Assembly: GCA_900466005.1 (NCBI GenBank)
Contig: UEGQ01000008.1
Span: 124,001-188,000 of the forward strand
From: Hyphomicrobiales bacterium
GTDB lineage: Bacteria > Pseudomonadota > Alphaproteobacteria > Rhizobiales > Rhizobiaceae
DNA length: 64,000 nucleotides
Reading direction: 5' to 3'
The notes beneath the pieces are model-generated. The model made no database searches. It was not told where the DNA came from and worked only from the letters and a program-made list of their open reading frames with translations. The translations under genes and the position numbers were made by a program. Within the stretch, counting starts at the first letter, position 1; every line of letters starts with the position of its first letter. Shown piece by piece: positions 40,898 to 51,296 of this stretch.

Positions 40898-41908
40898 ATG
40901 GAACTGCCCGCCGCCCTGCGCCGCGCCGTCGATGACGCCCTCCAAGGCGAGCCGCTCGACCGCCTGACCCGCGCCAGCCAGACCCTCTCCGACCGCTATC
41001 GCCGCGAAGTGCGCGACGGGCGTTTCCATATCGACGGGACGCTCGCGGCCAAGGCCTACCTCGCCACGCGCCTGCCGGCGACGTTTGCGGCCGTCCGCGC
41101 CGCACTCGACATGGTGGCCGAGGCCGCGCCCTCCTTCGCACCGCAGACACTTCTCGATGTCGGCGCCGGCCCCGGCACCGCGCTTTGGGCGGCCGCCGAC
41201 TGTTGGCCGGAGCTCCGTCAGGCAACGATCGTCGAGGCGAGTGCATCGATCCGCACTGTCGGCGAGGTGCTCGCAAGATCCTCGACCGTCGCCTCGACAT
41301 GGCTCGCCGGCGATGTCACGGGCGCGCTTCCCGTCAAGGCTCCGGCGGACCTCGTGACGCTCGCCTATGTGCTCGACGAGATCGCCGAAGGGGCCATTGC
41401 GGACGTCGCAGGCAAGCTCTGGGCGCTCACCGGTCAGACGCTCGTCATCGTCGAGCCCGGCACGCCCGCCGGCTGGCGCCGTATCCAGATCGTCCGCGAC
41501 ACGCTGATCAAGGCCGGCGCCCATCTGGTTGCGCCCTGCCCGCACGCCGCCCCTTGTGCGATCACCGGCAGCGACTGGTGCCACTTTTCGCGGCGCGTGG
41601 CACGCTCCCGCCTTCACCGGCTGGCGAAGCAGGCGGACGTGCCCTGGGAAGACGAGAAGTACATCTTCATCGCCGCCTCGCGGACGCCGGCCGAGCCGCC
41701 CCCGGCGCGGATTCTTGCGTCACCGCGCGTCGCCAGCGGCCTCGTGCGCCTCAAGCTCTGCCGTTCGGACGGCGGCATCGGGGACCTCACCGTCAGCCGC
41801 AGAGACGGTGATCTCTTCCGGGAAGCGCGGCGGGCCGACTGGGGTGACGGCTTCCATCTCCCGCCAGACGAGGACATTGGCCACGGCGACGGCCACGACG
41901 GCCCGTGA
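40898..41908 (+). CDS. Rsm22-family ribosomal small-subunit assembly/methyltransferase-like protein
   Basis: A 336-residue protein of the Rsm22/METTL17 family, acting on small-subunit assembly. A Rossmann methyltransferase core shows LLDVGAGPGTALWAA and TIVEAS. Four cysteines follow: C-x5-C-x7-C in CPHAAPCAITGSDWCHFS, then one about 60 residues later in LRLKLCRSDGG. This spacing closely follows the [4Fe-4S]-binding cysteines known in human METTL17 (positions 333, 339, 347, 404). The Fe-S cluster is inferred. The C-terminal tail is charged. It follows rnd. Confidence 0.85.
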   Translation: MELPAALRRAVDDALQGEPLDRLTRASQTLSDRYRREVRDGRFHIDGTLAAKAYLATRLPATFAAVRAALDMVAEAAPSFAPQTLLDVGAGPGTALWAAADCWPELRQATIVEASASIRTVGEVLARSSTVASTWLAGDVTGALPVKAPADLVTLAYVLDEIAEGAIADVAGKLWALTGQTLVIVEPGTPAGWRRIQIVRDTLIKAGAHLVAPCPHAAPCAITGSDWCHFSRRVARSRLHRLAKQADVPWEDEKYIFIAASRTPAEPPPARILASPRVASGLVRLKLCRSDGGIGDLTVSRRDGDLFREARRADWGDGFHLPPDEDIGHGDGHDGP

Positions 41909-41994
41909 GCCGATGAAGGAAAGCCACCGCCGGAATCAAAAGAGCCGGCGCTTGACCTGCACCGGCTCCTGCGAATGCTGACGATCGGCCCGGT

Positions 41995-42264
41995 TCAGAG
42001 CTTCAGCACGAAGGTCGATCCGCTCTCCAGCGACGTTGGCGCGCCGTTCGGATCGTAGAGAGTGGCACCCGATGCGCCCGGCGCTGCCGACGGACCGCTC
42101 GTCGTGTACTCCACAGTCCAGTCCACCTGGGTTTTCGGGCTTGCAACCGGCGACTTCGTCTGCCAGGCGACGCTGGACTGATCGCCCGTCTTCGGAGCTC
42201 TCTGATAGATCGTGATGCCGGACGGGCCGGCGTTGTTGTTGAAATTGATGCTGTAGGTCGACAC
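41995..42264 (-). CDS. Short RhiA-like protein
   Basis: An 89-residue protein without signal peptide or cysteines. The GTG start has GCGAGG about nine bases upstream. The sequence STYSINFNNNAGPSG, then ITIYQRAPKT and SSVAWQTKSPVASPKTQVDW, lines up by eye with the N-terminal half of RhiA, the rhizosphere-expressed protein of Rhizobium leguminosarum. RhiA is much longer, so this would be a stand-alone domain or truncated version. It lies downstream of ppx but on the same strand, preceding it in transcription; 175 bases separate them. Function unknown. Confidence 0.6.
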   Translation of the reverse strand: MSTYSINFNNNAGPSGITIYQRAPKTGDQSSVAWQTKSPVASPKTQVDWTVEYTTSGPSAAPGASGATLYDPNGAPTSLESGSTFVLKL

Positions 42265-42439
42265 GATAGGTACCTCGCTGTGTTCGATGACGGCAAATTA
42301 CGCCGCGATACGCCAGACACAACGGCCGAAAATGGGTGCACTTTCGAGGAGAGATACAGGGTTACGGCAAGGATAACGGAGCGTCTAAAAACCCAGCAAC
42401 CCTTGTCCTTCGGTTACGGACCGATGATGTCTCGCCCTG

Positions 42440-43960
42440 TTACTCGAAACGGAAGGCGAGACGCTTGCCGGTCAGCCGGGCGAGTTGCTGCAGGCGTCCT
42501 TCGAGCCGTTCGCCGGCAAAGCCGCAATACTGCGGCGGCACGACGAATTCGAGGTCGAGGTCCGGCTTCGCCGACCGAGCGAAGGTGAGATTGTCGACCA
42601 CGCCCGGCATCGAGGCGGAGAAGAGATAGACGACCCGCAGCAGGCCGCCGACGAGCTTCGCCCGCTGCAGCAACCGTTCGGTCGCAATCGCCGCGAGCGG
42701 GCCGGTCTGACCGTCGTCGTTGAGCCCTTCGAAGCGGTAGTAGTTGGTGAGCGCGATGAAGGCACGTCCCGGATGGGTGATCCCGATGAAGGACGAATGG
42801 GCGATGATGTTCAGCGCCTGAAGGCCACGGTAATCCGGATGCGCACGCCAGCTGATGTCGGCGAGCAGACAGGCGGCCTGCCGGTAGCGGCCTTCCTCCA
42901 CCGTCTCGTCGATGTCGAAGAAGGGCATCATGCGACCGGTCCAGTCGGCGAGTTCGCGCGCGTGTTCCGGCGAACGGGCTCTCAGGATCGCCAGTTCGTC
43001 GGCGGCGGCGAGCAGCGGATCGGCGGCGCGGTCCTCCTCCGAAAGCAGCGCATAGAGATAGCCTTCGCGCACGCCCTGTGCCGAAAAGGAGACCTTCGCG
43101 GGCTTCATCGCGTCGAGCACCTCGCGCATGGCAATCGCGCCGTAGGGCAGAAGGGCGCGGCGGCTCTTGGAAATCGCCTGCCAGGCCGGATCGCGGTTGT
43201 CACCGCTGGCGATGATCTCGTCGAGGAAGCGGACAATCTCGTCGTAGGGCAGCTCGTAGCCCTGCATCATGTGGAGCGGATAGTTGCGCTTCTCCATGTG
43301 GAGCTTGGCGACGTTTCGCCAGGTCCCGCCGACGGCGTAGAAAGTGCGCCCCTCGCCCTTCTCCAGCATGGTGGTTTCCCGGATCAGCCGCCGGGCGATG
43401 GTGCGGGCCTTGGCGATCGAACCCTCGGCCGTCTCGGACAGGCGAAGGCCGCCGAGCGGCAGCGTGATACCCTTGCCCAGGTCCCGGCCGCGAATGTCGA
43501 TGAGCTCGAGCGATCCGCCGCCGAGGTCACCGGCGATGCCGTCCGGATCGTGGAAGCCGCTGACGACGCCGAGCGCCGAATAGAGCGCCTCCTGCTCGCC
43601 GCTCAGCACCTCGATGCCGTGCCCGAGGATCGCCTCGGCCTCGCGGATGAAATCCGGGCCGTTGGCAGCCTCCCGCGCGGCCGCGGTCGCCAGTATGTAG
43701 ATGGAGGTCGCCTGCGCCTGCTCGGAAAGCGCACGGAAACGGCGGAGTGCCGCGAGCGCACGGCGCACACCCTCCTCGTCCATGCGCCCTGTCGAAGCGA
43801 GCCCCTTGCCGAGGCCGCAGAGAACCTTTTCATTGAACAGGATGGCCGGCGACCTGGAAAGCCCTTCATAGACGACGAGGCGGATCGAGTTCGAGCCGAT
43901 GTCGATGACGGAGACAGGGGCGATACCGGGTAAACGTCCCTGCGCTTCTGATCGTGTCAT
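42440..43960 (-). CDS. ppx: Exopolyphosphatase
   Basis: Ppx/GppA enzyme degrading inorganic polyphosphate (or pppGpp); cytoplasmic. The 506-residue protein has the ASKHA phosphate-binding elements VIDIGSNSIRLVVYEG and AGDLGGGSLELIDI, with TAAAREAANG. The C-terminal HD-like part includes YRGLQALNIIAHSSFIGITHPG. It starts 10 bases after the ppk stop, forming a ppk-ppx operon for making and breaking polyphosphate. Confidence 0.95.
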   Translation of the reverse strand: MTRSEAQGRLPGIAPVSVIDIGSNSIRLVVYEGLSRSPAILFNEKVLCGLGKGLASTGRMDEEGVRRALAALRRFRALSEQAQATSIYILATAAAREAANGPDFIREAEAILGHGIEVLSGEQEALYSALGVVSGFHDPDGIAGDLGGGSLELIDIRGRDLGKGITLPLGGLRLSETAEGSIAKARTIARRLIRETTMLEKGEGRTFYAVGGTWRNVAKLHMEKRNYPLHMMQGYELPYDEIVRFLDEIIASGDNRDPAWQAISKSRRALLPYGAIAMREVLDAMKPAKVSFSAQGVREGYLYALLSEEDRAADPLLAAADELAILRARSPEHARELADWTGRMMPFFDIDETVEEGRYRQAACLLADISWRAHPDYRGLQALNIIAHSSFIGITHPGRAFIALTNYYRFEGLNDDGQTGPLAAIATERLLQRAKLVGGLLRVVYLFSASMPGVVDNLTFARSAKPDLDLEFVVPPQYCGFAGERLEGRLQQLARLTGKRLAFRFE

Positions 43961-43970
43961 GAAGTACCAG

Positions 43971-46163
43971 TTATTTCTTTCGGCCGGATATCAGGCCGGC
44001 GATCAGCTTCGGCGCGCTCGATTTCAACGCTTCGCCCCGGCCGGAGAGGCTGGGATTGGTCATGAAATACTGTTGCGCATTGAACGGTTCTTCTCCCGGG
44101 CGCACTTCCATGCGGCGGGAGGTACCGTCGGGCAGTATCTCGTAGCTCTGCTGGTTGTCAATCAGATTGCCCAGCATAATCTGTGAAAGAACCTGCTCGT
44201 GAACCGTCGGATTTATCAGCGGAACCAGCGTTTCGACGCGCCGGTCGAGGTTGCGCGGCATCATGTCCGCGGACCCTATGTAGACGAGCGCCTTTTCCGA
44301 CGGCAGGCCATAACCGTTGCCGAAGCAGAAGATGCGGCTGTGCTCCAGGAAGCGGCTGACGATAGACTTCACCCGGATATTGTCGGAAAGCCCCGGCACC
44401 TGCGGACGCAGGCAGCAAATGCCGCGCACCACGAGGTCGACGTCCACGCCCGCCTGGCTTGCGCGGTAAAGCGCGTCGATGATCTCCGGATCGACGAGCG
44501 AATTCATCTTCATCCAGATCGCTGCCGGACGGCCGGCCCGGGCGTGTTCGATCTCTTCGGCGATATGCTTGAGGATGCGCGGCCGCAGCGTATACGGCGA
44601 GACGGCGAGCTTCATGCTCTCCTCCGGCTCGCCGTAGCCGGTGATGAAGTTGAAGACATTCGCCATGTCGTGGGCGATCTTCGGGTTGCAGGTGAAGAAG
44701 GAGAGGTCCGTGTAGATCTTCGCCGTGACCGGATGGTAGTTGCCGGTGCCTAGGTGGCAGTAGGTCCTGAGCTTGCCCTCCTCGCGGCGCACCACCATCG
44801 ACATCTTGGCATGCGTCTTCAATTCGATGAAGCCGAAGACGACCTGCACGCCGGCGCGTTCGAGGTCGCGCGCCCAGCGGATGTTCGCCTCTTCGTCGAA
44901 GCGCGCCTTGAGTTCGACCAGCGCCGTCACCGACTTGCCGGCATCGGCCGCGTCGATGAGCGCGCGGACGATCGGGCTGTCATTCGAGGTGCGGTAAAGC
45001 GTCTGCTTGATCGCCAGAACGTCCGGATCGCGCGCCGCCTGCAGCAGGAACTGCACGACGACGTCGAAAGACTCGTAAGGGTGATGGACCACCATGTCCT
45101 TCTCGCGGATCGCCGCAAGGCAGTCGCCGGCATGTTCGCGGACCCGCTCGGGGAAACGGGCATTGTAGGGCTCGAAGCGCAGGTCGTCGCGGGGCGCCTT
45201 GGCGATCTCGGAAAGCGTGTTGAGCGCCAGCAGGCCGGGCAGGATCGCCACCCGGTTCTCCGGCACGCCGAGTTCATGGACGACGAACTGGCGCAGCGCC
45301 GCGGGCATTTCCGAATCCGTCTCGATGCGGATCACCGAACCGCGGCGGCGGCGCTTCAGCGCCGTCTCGAAGTAGCGCACGAGATCTTCGGCTTCTTCCT
45401 CGACTTCGATATCGCTGTCGCGGATGATCCGGAACGTGCCGAAGCCCATGACCTCGTAGCCGGGATAGAGCCGGTCGATGAACATGCCGACGACATCTTC
45501 CAGCGTGATGTAACGAAGCGTGTTGCTGTCGTCCGGCAGCCGGATGAAGCGGTCGAGCGTGGTCGGCAGGCGCAGAAGCGCCGTCATCGGCTCGCGGCCC
45601 TGCTTGCGCTCGAGCTGCAGGCCCATCGAGAAGCCGAGGTTCGGGATGAACGGGAACGGGTGCGCAGGGTCGATCGAAAGCGGCGTCAGCACCGGAAAGA
45701 TCGATTCCTCGAATTCCGTCTCCAGCCAGAGGCGATCCTCGTCGGAGAGTGCAGCCGGGCGGACGATGAGGATGTCTTCCTTCGCGAGATACTGCTGCAG
45801 GACGGCGAGCGAGGCCTGCTGCTCCATCTGCAGATTGTCGATCTCCTTCAGGATCTCCTCGAGCTGTTCGAGCGGCGTCTTGCCGTCAGGGCTGCGGATG
45901 GTGATCCCCTGGCGCACCTGCCCTTCGAGACCGGCGACGCGCACCATGAAAAACTCGTCGAGATTGGTCGCGGAGATCGACAGGAAGCGGACCCGCTCGA
46001 GCAGCGGATGGGCCGTGTTCAGGGTCTCTTCCAGCACGCGGCGATTGAATTGCAGCCAGGAGAATTCGCGGTTTATGAAACGCGAAGGACTGGTCATCAG
46101 ATCTTCCGTTTCGGCGCCCGCATCGGCCCCGACCGTTTCCATCCCGGTTGCAACGTGATCCAT
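43971..46163 (-). CDS. ppk: Polyphosphate kinase 1
   Basis: Reversibly builds polyphosphate from ATP; membrane-associated. The 730-residue protein has the N-terminal domain [18 protein letters not shown], the tunnel region [19 protein letters not shown], and the catalytic-histidine block [15 protein letters not shown] with [18 protein letters not shown] second ATG 22 codons in is possible; the first is used here. It lies 65 bases after hdaA and 10 before ppx. Confidence 0.96.
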   Translation of the reverse strand: MDHVATGMETVGADAGAETEDLMTSPSRFINREFSWLQFNRRVLEETLNTAHPLLERVRFLSISATNLDEFFMVRVAGLEGQVRQGITIRSPDGKTPLEQLEEILKEIDNLQMEQQASLAVLQQYLAKEDILIVRPAALSDEDRLWLETEFEESIFPVLTPLSIDPAHPFPFIPNLGFSMGLQLERKQGREPMTALLRLPTTLDRFIRLPDDSNTLRYITLEDVVGMFIDRLYPGYEVMGFGTFRIIRDSDIEVEEEAEDLVRYFETALKRRRRGSVIRIETDSEMPAALRQFVVHELGVPENRVAILPGLLALNTLSEIAKAPRDDLRFEPYNARFPERVREHAGDCLAAIREKDMVVHHPYESFDVVVQFLLQAARDPDVLAIKQTLYRTSNDSPIVRALIDAADAGKSVTALVELKARFDEEANIRWARDLERAGVQVVFGFIELKTHAKMSMVVRREEGKLRTYCHLGTGNYHPVTAKIYTDLSFFTCNPKIAHDMANVFNFITGYGEPEESMKLAVSPYTLRPRILKHIAEEIEHARAGRPAAIWMKMNSLVDPEIIDALYRASQAGVDVDLVVRGICCLRPQVPGLSDNIRVKSIVSRFLEHSRIFCFGNGYGLPSEKALVYIGSADMMPRNLDRRVETLVPLINPTVHEQVLSQIMLGNLIDNQQSYEILPDGTSRRMEVRPGEEPFNAQQYFMTNPSLSGRGEALKSSAPKLIAGLISGRKK

Positions 46164-46228
46164 GATTCCGTCCTTATGTTCGCGCTCTGGCGCCCACTAT
46201 AGCAGCATCAAGACGTCACTGTGACAAT

Positions 46229-46942
46229 TCAATCGTGATGGTCGTCGCCGTGGAGTTCGTCGAGGACCTCCGCGACCAGCGCCCGCGAAATCTTCGCCCG
46301 ACGCGCCAGAGCCAGCCGGTCGATACGGTCGACGACGTCCTGGGCGGCGGCGAAGGAACGCTCCATCCGCTGCACGATGTAGCCGACGATGCGGTCATCG
46401 ATCACGAGCTGCCGGTCGGCGAAGAGCTTGACGATGAGTTGCGCGAGGAGTTCCTCCTCCGGCGCGCCGATCTCGACCATGGTGGCGGCCTTCAGCCGCG
46501 AGCGCAGGTCAGGCAGCGCGACGGCCCAGGACAGAGGCCACGTGCGGGACGTCATCAGCAGGCTGGTGCCGTTCTCGCGCACGCTGTTGATCACGTGGAA
46601 AAGCTCGACCTCGTCGAAGCCTCGCCGCTCGGCATCCTCGAAGAGGACCGGGCCCGCCGCCGCGGCAAGGGCAGCCTCCGCGCCGGCGACCGGATGGATA
46701 TCGACGGCGCCGCTCTGCTCGCGCCAGATCTCGGCGAGATGCGACTTCCCCGAGCCGGCGGGGCCTGCGAGGATGACCACGGGCGACGGCCAGCGCGGCC
46801 AGGAATCGATGACGGCGACGGCCGCTTCCAGACGGCCGGAGACCAGCAGGTCGTCGCGGCCGGTCGCAGCGGCATGGCCGAACACGAGCGGCAGCTGCTC
46901 CGCCACTTTCAGCTTCGCCCCAAACTTCTTGTTTTCACTCAT
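46229..46942 (-). CDS. hdaA: HdaA-type regulator of DnaA
   Basis: A 237-residue DnaA-related AAA+ protein that, with the DNA polymerase clamp, promotes hydrolysis of DnaA-ATP and limits initiation. QLPLVFGH near residue 15 is a clamp-binding motif (QLxLF type). The AAA+ parts are the Walker A GPAGSGKSH and LFEDAERRG (Walker B) with a sensor in SLLMTSRTWP. It lacks the DNA-binding domain IV of DnaA. The start follows the AI-2E permease stop directly. Confidence 0.92.
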   Translation of the reverse strand: MSENKKFGAKLKVAEQLPLVFGHAAATGRDDLLVSGRLEAAVAVIDSWPRWPSPVVILAGPAGSGKSHLAEIWREQSGAVDIHPVAGAEAALAAAAGPVLFEDAERRGFDEVELFHVINSVRENGTSLLMTSRTWPLSWAVALPDLRSRLKAATMVEIGAPEEELLAQLIVKLFADRQLVIDDRIVGYIVQRMERSFAAAQDVVDRIDRLALARRAKISRALVAEVLDELHGDDHHD

Positions 46943-48067
46943 TTACTTCTCTGGGGTACCGGGCTCCTGCTCATCGCCGCGGCCGGGTACCTGTCCGTAA
47001 TACAAATCGCTCTCAAGATACCGTGAGAGAGCAAAGCGGACAAGGACGCCGATCGCCGCCGCGGCCGGTACGGCGACGAGCACGCCGACGAAACCGAAGA
47101 GCGCGCCGAAGGCGAAGAGCGCGAACATCAGCCAGACCGGATGAAGCCCGACGCTCTGGCCGACGAGCTTCGGCTGCAGGATGTTGCCTTCGAGGAACTG
47201 GCCGGAGAAGAAGAAGATTACCACGATGACGAGATGGACGTAATCGGGCCAGAACTGCACGAGCGCGACGCCAGCCGCAAGCACCAGACCCACGGTCGAG
47301 CCGACATAGGGAATGAAGCTGATCATGCCGGTGAAGAAGCCGATCAGCAGCCCGAAATTGAGGCCGATCAGCGAAAGGCCGACGGCATAATAGATGCCGA
47401 GGATGAGGCAGAGCGATCCCTGCCCGCGCACGAAGCCGGCGATCGTCTTGTCCATTTCCGTGGCGATCTCGCGGACTGCACCGACCTGGTTGCGCGGGAT
47501 CCAGTGATCGACCTTCGCCACCATCCGGTCCCAGTCGAGCAGGAGATAGAAGGCGACGACAGGGGTCACGACGAGGAGTGCGGCAATGTCGACGAGCGCC
47601 TTGCCGGAGTTCCAGATCTGCGCCACCAGCGTCGCGACAAAGCCGGCGCCCTCGGTCAGCAGCTTGGAGAAATTCTCCTTGATCGTCGCCATCTGGCCGT
47701 CGAGCCATCCCGGCAGCCAGCGGGCGTTGGAGGTCGCGATGAAGTTCTGCAACTCGCTGACATAGCCTGGAACGTGCTGGATGAAATCATTGAGCTGGGT
47801 GGCGAGCACCGGAATGATGATCACCAGTGCGAGCACGAAGACGAAGATGAAGGCGACCAGAATGAGCGTCGTCGCCATGAACCGGTTGAGGCCGAGCCGT
47901 TCCAGCCGGTCGGCGACGGGATCGAGAAAATAGGCGAGAGCCATGCCCACGATGAACGGCAGGAGAATGGTGCGGAACAGGAACAGGAACAGGATGAAGC
48001 CGGCAAGCGCCGCGAGCCCGAAGAAGGCCTGCCGCTTCAGGGTAACGCCGGAAATATGCTGGGTCAT
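46943..48067 (-). CDS. AI-2E family transporter (PerM-like)
   Basis: A 374-residue inner-membrane protein of the AI-2E/PerM family with about seven to eight helices. Typical are PFIVGMALAYFLDPVADRLE at the N terminus, VTPVVAFYLLLDWDRM in the middle, then ISFIPYVGSTVG and FLEGNILQPKLVGQSVGLHPV. It is the upstream partner of hdaA with no intergenic base. The family contains both autoinducer exporters and Na+/H+ antiporters; the substrate here is unknown. Confidence 0.9.
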   Translation of the reverse strand: MTQHISGVTLKRQAFFGLAALAGFILFLFLFRTILLPFIVGMALAYFLDPVADRLERLGLNRFMATTLILVAFIFVFVLALVIIIPVLATQLNDFIQHVPGYVSELQNFIATSNARWLPGWLDGQMATIKENFSKLLTEGAGFVATLVAQIWNSGKALVDIAALLVVTPVVAFYLLLDWDRMVAKVDHWIPRNQVGAVREIATEMDKTIAGFVRGQGSLCLILGIYYAVGLSLIGLNFGLLIGFFTGMISFIPYVGSTVGLVLAAGVALVQFWPDYVHLVIVVIFFFSGQFLEGNILQPKLVGQSVGLHPVWLMFALFAFGALFGFVGVLVAVPAAAAIGVLVRFALSRYLESDLYYGQVPGRGDEQEPGTPEK

Positions 48068-48204
48068 GCTCGGTGCTCCGCTGCGATCGTCGGGATAGGA
48101 AGTAGAATGGCTGGGGCTCGAGGGTCAAGGGCCGCCTGAAGCCATCCTCGGGCCGCTTCCACCGCAGCAGTGCACCCGTCCCATCCGCGAGGTCGAGGAG
48201 GTGC

Positions 48205-48939
48205 TCAGACGCCCCGCCGGTTTCCCCAGAGCATGACGTGGAGTTGCGGCAGGACATGGGCGGAAAACCAGCGCTCGCCTGCGACCGCGTCGACCAGCCA
48301 GCGCATCCGCTCCGTCAGTCCCTCGATATCGACATGGCCCTCTGCGTCGGCTGGCGGCGGCGTGTGATTGCCCGGCTGCAGGTAGACGGGAAGCGCCGGG
48401 AAATGCGCCGACACCTCGCGGGCGAAGGCGAAGTCCTCCGCGTCGAAAACGACGAACTTCAGGACGGTCTGCGGCTCCTCTCCTGCCACTGCGACGCACT
48501 CCCCGAGAACGGCCAGATCGCACGCCATGCCGCTCGACGGCGGTTTCGGGCTCAGCACCAGCGTGTCGAGCCGTGCGAACCACGGCCTTGCCCGCGATCC
48601 CTGGGTTTCGAGCGCGAAGCGGTAGCCGTCGCCGTGGCCACGGTCGATCAGGTCACCGAGCGGCTGGATCGCGGGATTGCCGCCCGACAGCGAGACCGTG
48701 AGCGGCTTGCCGCCGGACAGCCGCGTGACCTCGCTCCAGATGTCCTCCGTCGACATCGGCTTCCAGTCGTGCCGAAACCGGCTCTCGACGGCGTGCAGGC
48801 TGTCACACCAACTGCAACGGTAGTCGCAGCCGCCGGTCCGCACGAAGACGGTCGGCAGGCCGATCAGCACTCCCTCGCCCTGGATCGTCGGCCCGAAGAT
48901 CTCGCACACCAGGACGGTCGAGGAAGATGCCTCCGTCAT
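48205..48939 (-). CDS. queE: 7-carboxy-7-deazaguanine synthase
   Basis: Radical-SAM enzyme forming CDG in queuosine (tRNA base) synthesis. The 244-residue protein begins [22 protein letters not shown]. The cluster motif is CDYRCSWC (C-x3-C-x2-C). [12 protein letters not shown] and ALETQGSR follow. The ATG at 48939 overlaps the queD stop (ATGA). An extension upstream lies over queD and is not used. It is the third gene of queC-queD-queE. Confidence 0.94.
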   Translation of the reverse strand: MTEASSSTVLVCEIFGPTIQGEGVLIGLPTVFVRTGGCDYRCSWCDSLHAVESRFRHDWKPMSTEDIWSEVTRLSGGKPLTVSLSGGNPAIQPLGDLIDRGHGDGYRFALETQGSRARPWFARLDTLVLSPKPPSSGMACDLAVLGECVAVAGEEPQTVLKFVVFDAEDFAFAREVSAHFPALPVYLQPGNHTPPPADAEGHVDIEGLTERMRWLVDAVAGERWFSAHVLPQLHVMLWGNRRGV

Positions 48940-49292
48940 GGCCGGTATTCCGCCCAGGTCTTCGGTGTCTCGCTTACCCTGACCGCCGAGGTTTCCGGCA
49001 GCCGCGCCTTGCACCAGTCGTAGAAATGCCGGGCGAGGCACTCGGCGGTCACCTTGTCATGGCCGAGGACGTCATTCAGGTGGCGGTGGTCGAAGACCTC
49101 GTCGATGTAGCGCTTCAGCGGCGCCAGCTCGTGATAGTCGCGCACGAAGCCGTGCGCGTCGAGTTCGGCGGCCGAAAGCTCTACCTCGACGACATAGTTG
49201 TGGCCGTGCAGGCGCGCGCATTGATGATCCGCCGGCAGGCCCTTCAACTGGTGCGAGGCGGAGAAATGGAATTCCTTGGTGATGCGGTACAT
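48936..49292 (-). CDS. queD: 6-carboxy-5,6,7,8-tetrahydropterin synthase
   Basis: Converts dihydroneopterin triphosphate to CPH4, second step of queuosine synthesis. The 118-residue protein has zinc and catalytic residues in HFSASHQL and [12 protein letters not shown] (Cys catalytic, His zinc ligands), and [11 protein letters not shown] at the C terminus. It overlaps queC by one base (TGATG) and queE by four. Confidence 0.95.
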   Translation of the reverse strand: MYRITKEFHFSASHQLKGLPADHQCARLHGHNYVVEVELSAAELDAHGFVRDYHELAPLKRYIDEVFDHRHLNDVLGHDKVTAECLARHFYDWCKARLPETSAVRVSETPKTWAEYRP

Positions 49293-50002
49293 CAGCGGAC
49301 CTCTTCCGCCCTGAACGTGCCGGTCGCCGCGACCCAGAAATCCGGGTCCTCATAGTCCGTCGGGTCGCTCACGCCGGCGAGATGGAAGGCCTCGCGCCGC
49401 TCGACACAGGTGCCGCAGCGGCCGCAATGGCGCTCGCCGCCCTTGTAGCAGGACCAGGTCCGCTCGAAAGGCGTACCGTGCCGCGCGCCATCGGTCACGA
49501 TGTCCGCCTTCGAGGCGGTGACATAAGGCGCGTAGAGCCGCACCGCGGCGTAGCCGTCGAGCGCCGCGTCCTGCATCACCTGGAAGGCGTCGATGAAACC
49601 AGGACGGCAATCGGGATAGATGAAGTGGTCGCCGCCATGCACAGCCACGGCCACGGCATCCGCCTTGCGCGCCGCGGCGACGCCGAAGGCGATCGCCAGC
49701 ATGATGGCGTTGCGGTTCGGCACGACGGTCACCTTCATGGTGTCCTCGGCATAATGGCCGTCCGGCACGTCGATGGTGTCAGTCAGTGCCGAGCCGCTCA
49801 GATGCCGGCCGACGCCGGAGATGTCGATGATCTCGTGCGGGACCCCGAGCCGGGCAGCGCAGTCGGCCGCATGGTCGAGCTCCTTCCGGTGGCGTTGTCC
49901 ATAGTCGAAGGAGATGAGGGCCAGAAGTTCGTGTTCCGCCGCGATCCTGTGGGCGAGCGAAACGGAGTCCAGTCCGCCGGAGCAGACCACGATGGTTTTC
50001 AT
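49292..50002 (-). CDS. queC: 7-cyano-7-deazaguanine synthase
   Basis: ATP-dependent conversion of CDG to preQ0. The 236-residue protein has the PP-loop VVCSGGLDSVSLAHR. The zinc motif is WSCYKGGERHCGRCGTCVERRE (four cysteines, split). NRNAIMLAIAFGVAAA lies mid-protein. First gene of a queC-queD-queE operon, divergent from purM across 220 bases. No preQ1 riboswitch is obvious in that gap. Confidence 0.96.
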   Translation of the reverse strand: MKTIVVCSGGLDSVSLAHRIAAEHELLALISFDYGQRHRKELDHAADCAARLGVPHEIIDISGVGRHLSGSALTDTIDVPDGHYAEDTMKVTVVPNRNAIMLAIAFGVAAARKADAVAVAVHGGDHFIYPDCRPGFIDAFQVMQDAALDGYAAVRLYAPYVTASKADIVTDGARHGTPFERTWSCYKGGERHCGRCGTCVERREAFHLAGVSDPTDYEDPDFWVAATGTFRAEEVR

Positions 50003-50222
50003 GATGTTCGTCCTTGTTTTGACCGGGTAGGCTGCGACCGGTATGCGTTACGGTGCGCTCCTTAGCCCACGGCCGGCCGTTTGTGAACGGAAATCTTCCC
50101 CCGCCGCCACGCAGACGCCGCCATACCTGCTTTTTCACCGGGATTTGCCGGTATTTCCCTTGAATCCCCGGCCCGGTCATGCCATTGCGCGGGAGAACGA
50201 CGACACCCGATTGGAGAGCCCC

Positions 50223-51296
50223 ATGTCCGAGAACGGCAAGAACGGTCTGACCTATAGCGACGCCGGTGTGGACATCGATGCCGGCAACCTGCTGGTCGAG
50301 AAGATCAAGCCTGCCGTCCGGTCCACCCGCCGCCCCGGCGCCGACGGCGAGATCGGCGGCTTCGGCGGCCTCTTCGATCTGAAAGCCGCAGGCTTCAAGG
50401 ACCCGGTCCTCGTCGCCGCCAATGACGGCGTCGGCACCAAGCTCAAGATCGCCATCGACGCCGGCATCCACGACACCGTCGGCATCGACCTCGTCGCGAT
50501 GTGCGTCAACGACCTCGTCGTCCAGGGCGCCGAGCCGCTGTTCTTCCTCGACTATTTCGCGACCGGCAAGCTCGATCCCGACCAGGGTGCGGCGATCGTC
50601 GGCGGCATTGCCGACGGCTGCCGGGAAGCCGGCTGCGCGCTGATCGGCGGCGAAACCGCCGAAATGCCCGGCATGTATTCGGGCGGCGACTACGACCTCG
50701 CGGGCTTCGCGGTCGGTGCGGCCGAACGTGGCCAGCTCCTGCCCGCCGGCGACATCGCCGAAGGCGACGTGATCCTCGGGCTCTCCTCCTCGGGCGTTCA
50801 TTCCAACGGCTTCTCGCTGGTGCGCAAGATCGTCGAACTTTCCGGGCTTTCCTGGGATGCTCCGGCCCCGTTCGCCGAAGGCGAAAGCCTCGGCCGGGCG
50901 CTTCTCGCGCCGACCCGCATCTACGTGAAGCCGCTCCTGAAGGCGATCCGCGAAACGGGCGCACTGAAGGCGCTCGCCCACATCACCGGCGGCGGCTTCC
51001 CGGAAAATATTCCGCGCGTGCTGCCGAAGCATCTTGCCGCGGAAATCGACCTCGGCGCCTTCCGCGTACCCTCCGTCTTTTCGTGGCTCGCAAAGACCGG
51101 CGGCGTCGCCCAGAACGAGATGCTGCGAACCTTCAACTGCGGCATCGGCATGATCGTCGTCGTCGCCGAGACGGATGCCGCCCGCGTTAGCGAAGTGCTT
51201 GCCGGCGAAGGTGAGACGGTCGTCACCCTCGGCCGCATGGTCGCCCGCGCCGAAGGTGCGGCGGGCACCGTCTACAAGGGCGCGCTCGCCCTATGA
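50223..51296 (+). CDS. purM: Phosphoribosylformylglycinamidine cyclo-ligase
   Basis: AIR synthetase of purine synthesis; cytoplasmic, 357 residues from the ATG at 50223 ([21 protein letters not shown]). The upstream open frame is not used. Typical are [38 protein letters not shown], and [14 protein letters not shown]. It overlaps purN (ATGA), so the two form an operon. Confidence 0.96.
   Translation: MSENGKNGLTYSDAGVDIDAGNLLVEKIKPAVRSTRRPGADGEIGGFGGLFDLKAAGFKDPVLVAANDGVGTKLKIAIDAGIHDTVGIDLVAMCVNDLVVQGAEPLFFLDYFATGKLDPDQGAAIVGGIADGCREAGCALIGGETAEMPGMYSGGDYDLAGFAVGAAERGQLLPAGDIAEGDVILGLSSSGVHSNGFSLVRKIVELSGLSWDAPAPFAEGESLGRALLAPTRIYVKPLLKAIRETGALKALAHITGGGFPENIPRVLPKHLAAEIDLGAFRVPSVFSWLAKTGGVAQNEMLRTFNCGIGMIVVVAETDAARVSEVLAGEGETVVTLGRMVARAEGAAGTVYKGALAL

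Noticed and set aside
50069..50080. Perfect palindrome ACGGCCGGCCGT between queC and purM
   Set aside because: Such GC-only palindromes arise readily in this base composition and it has no spacer or second copy; left out as an operator.
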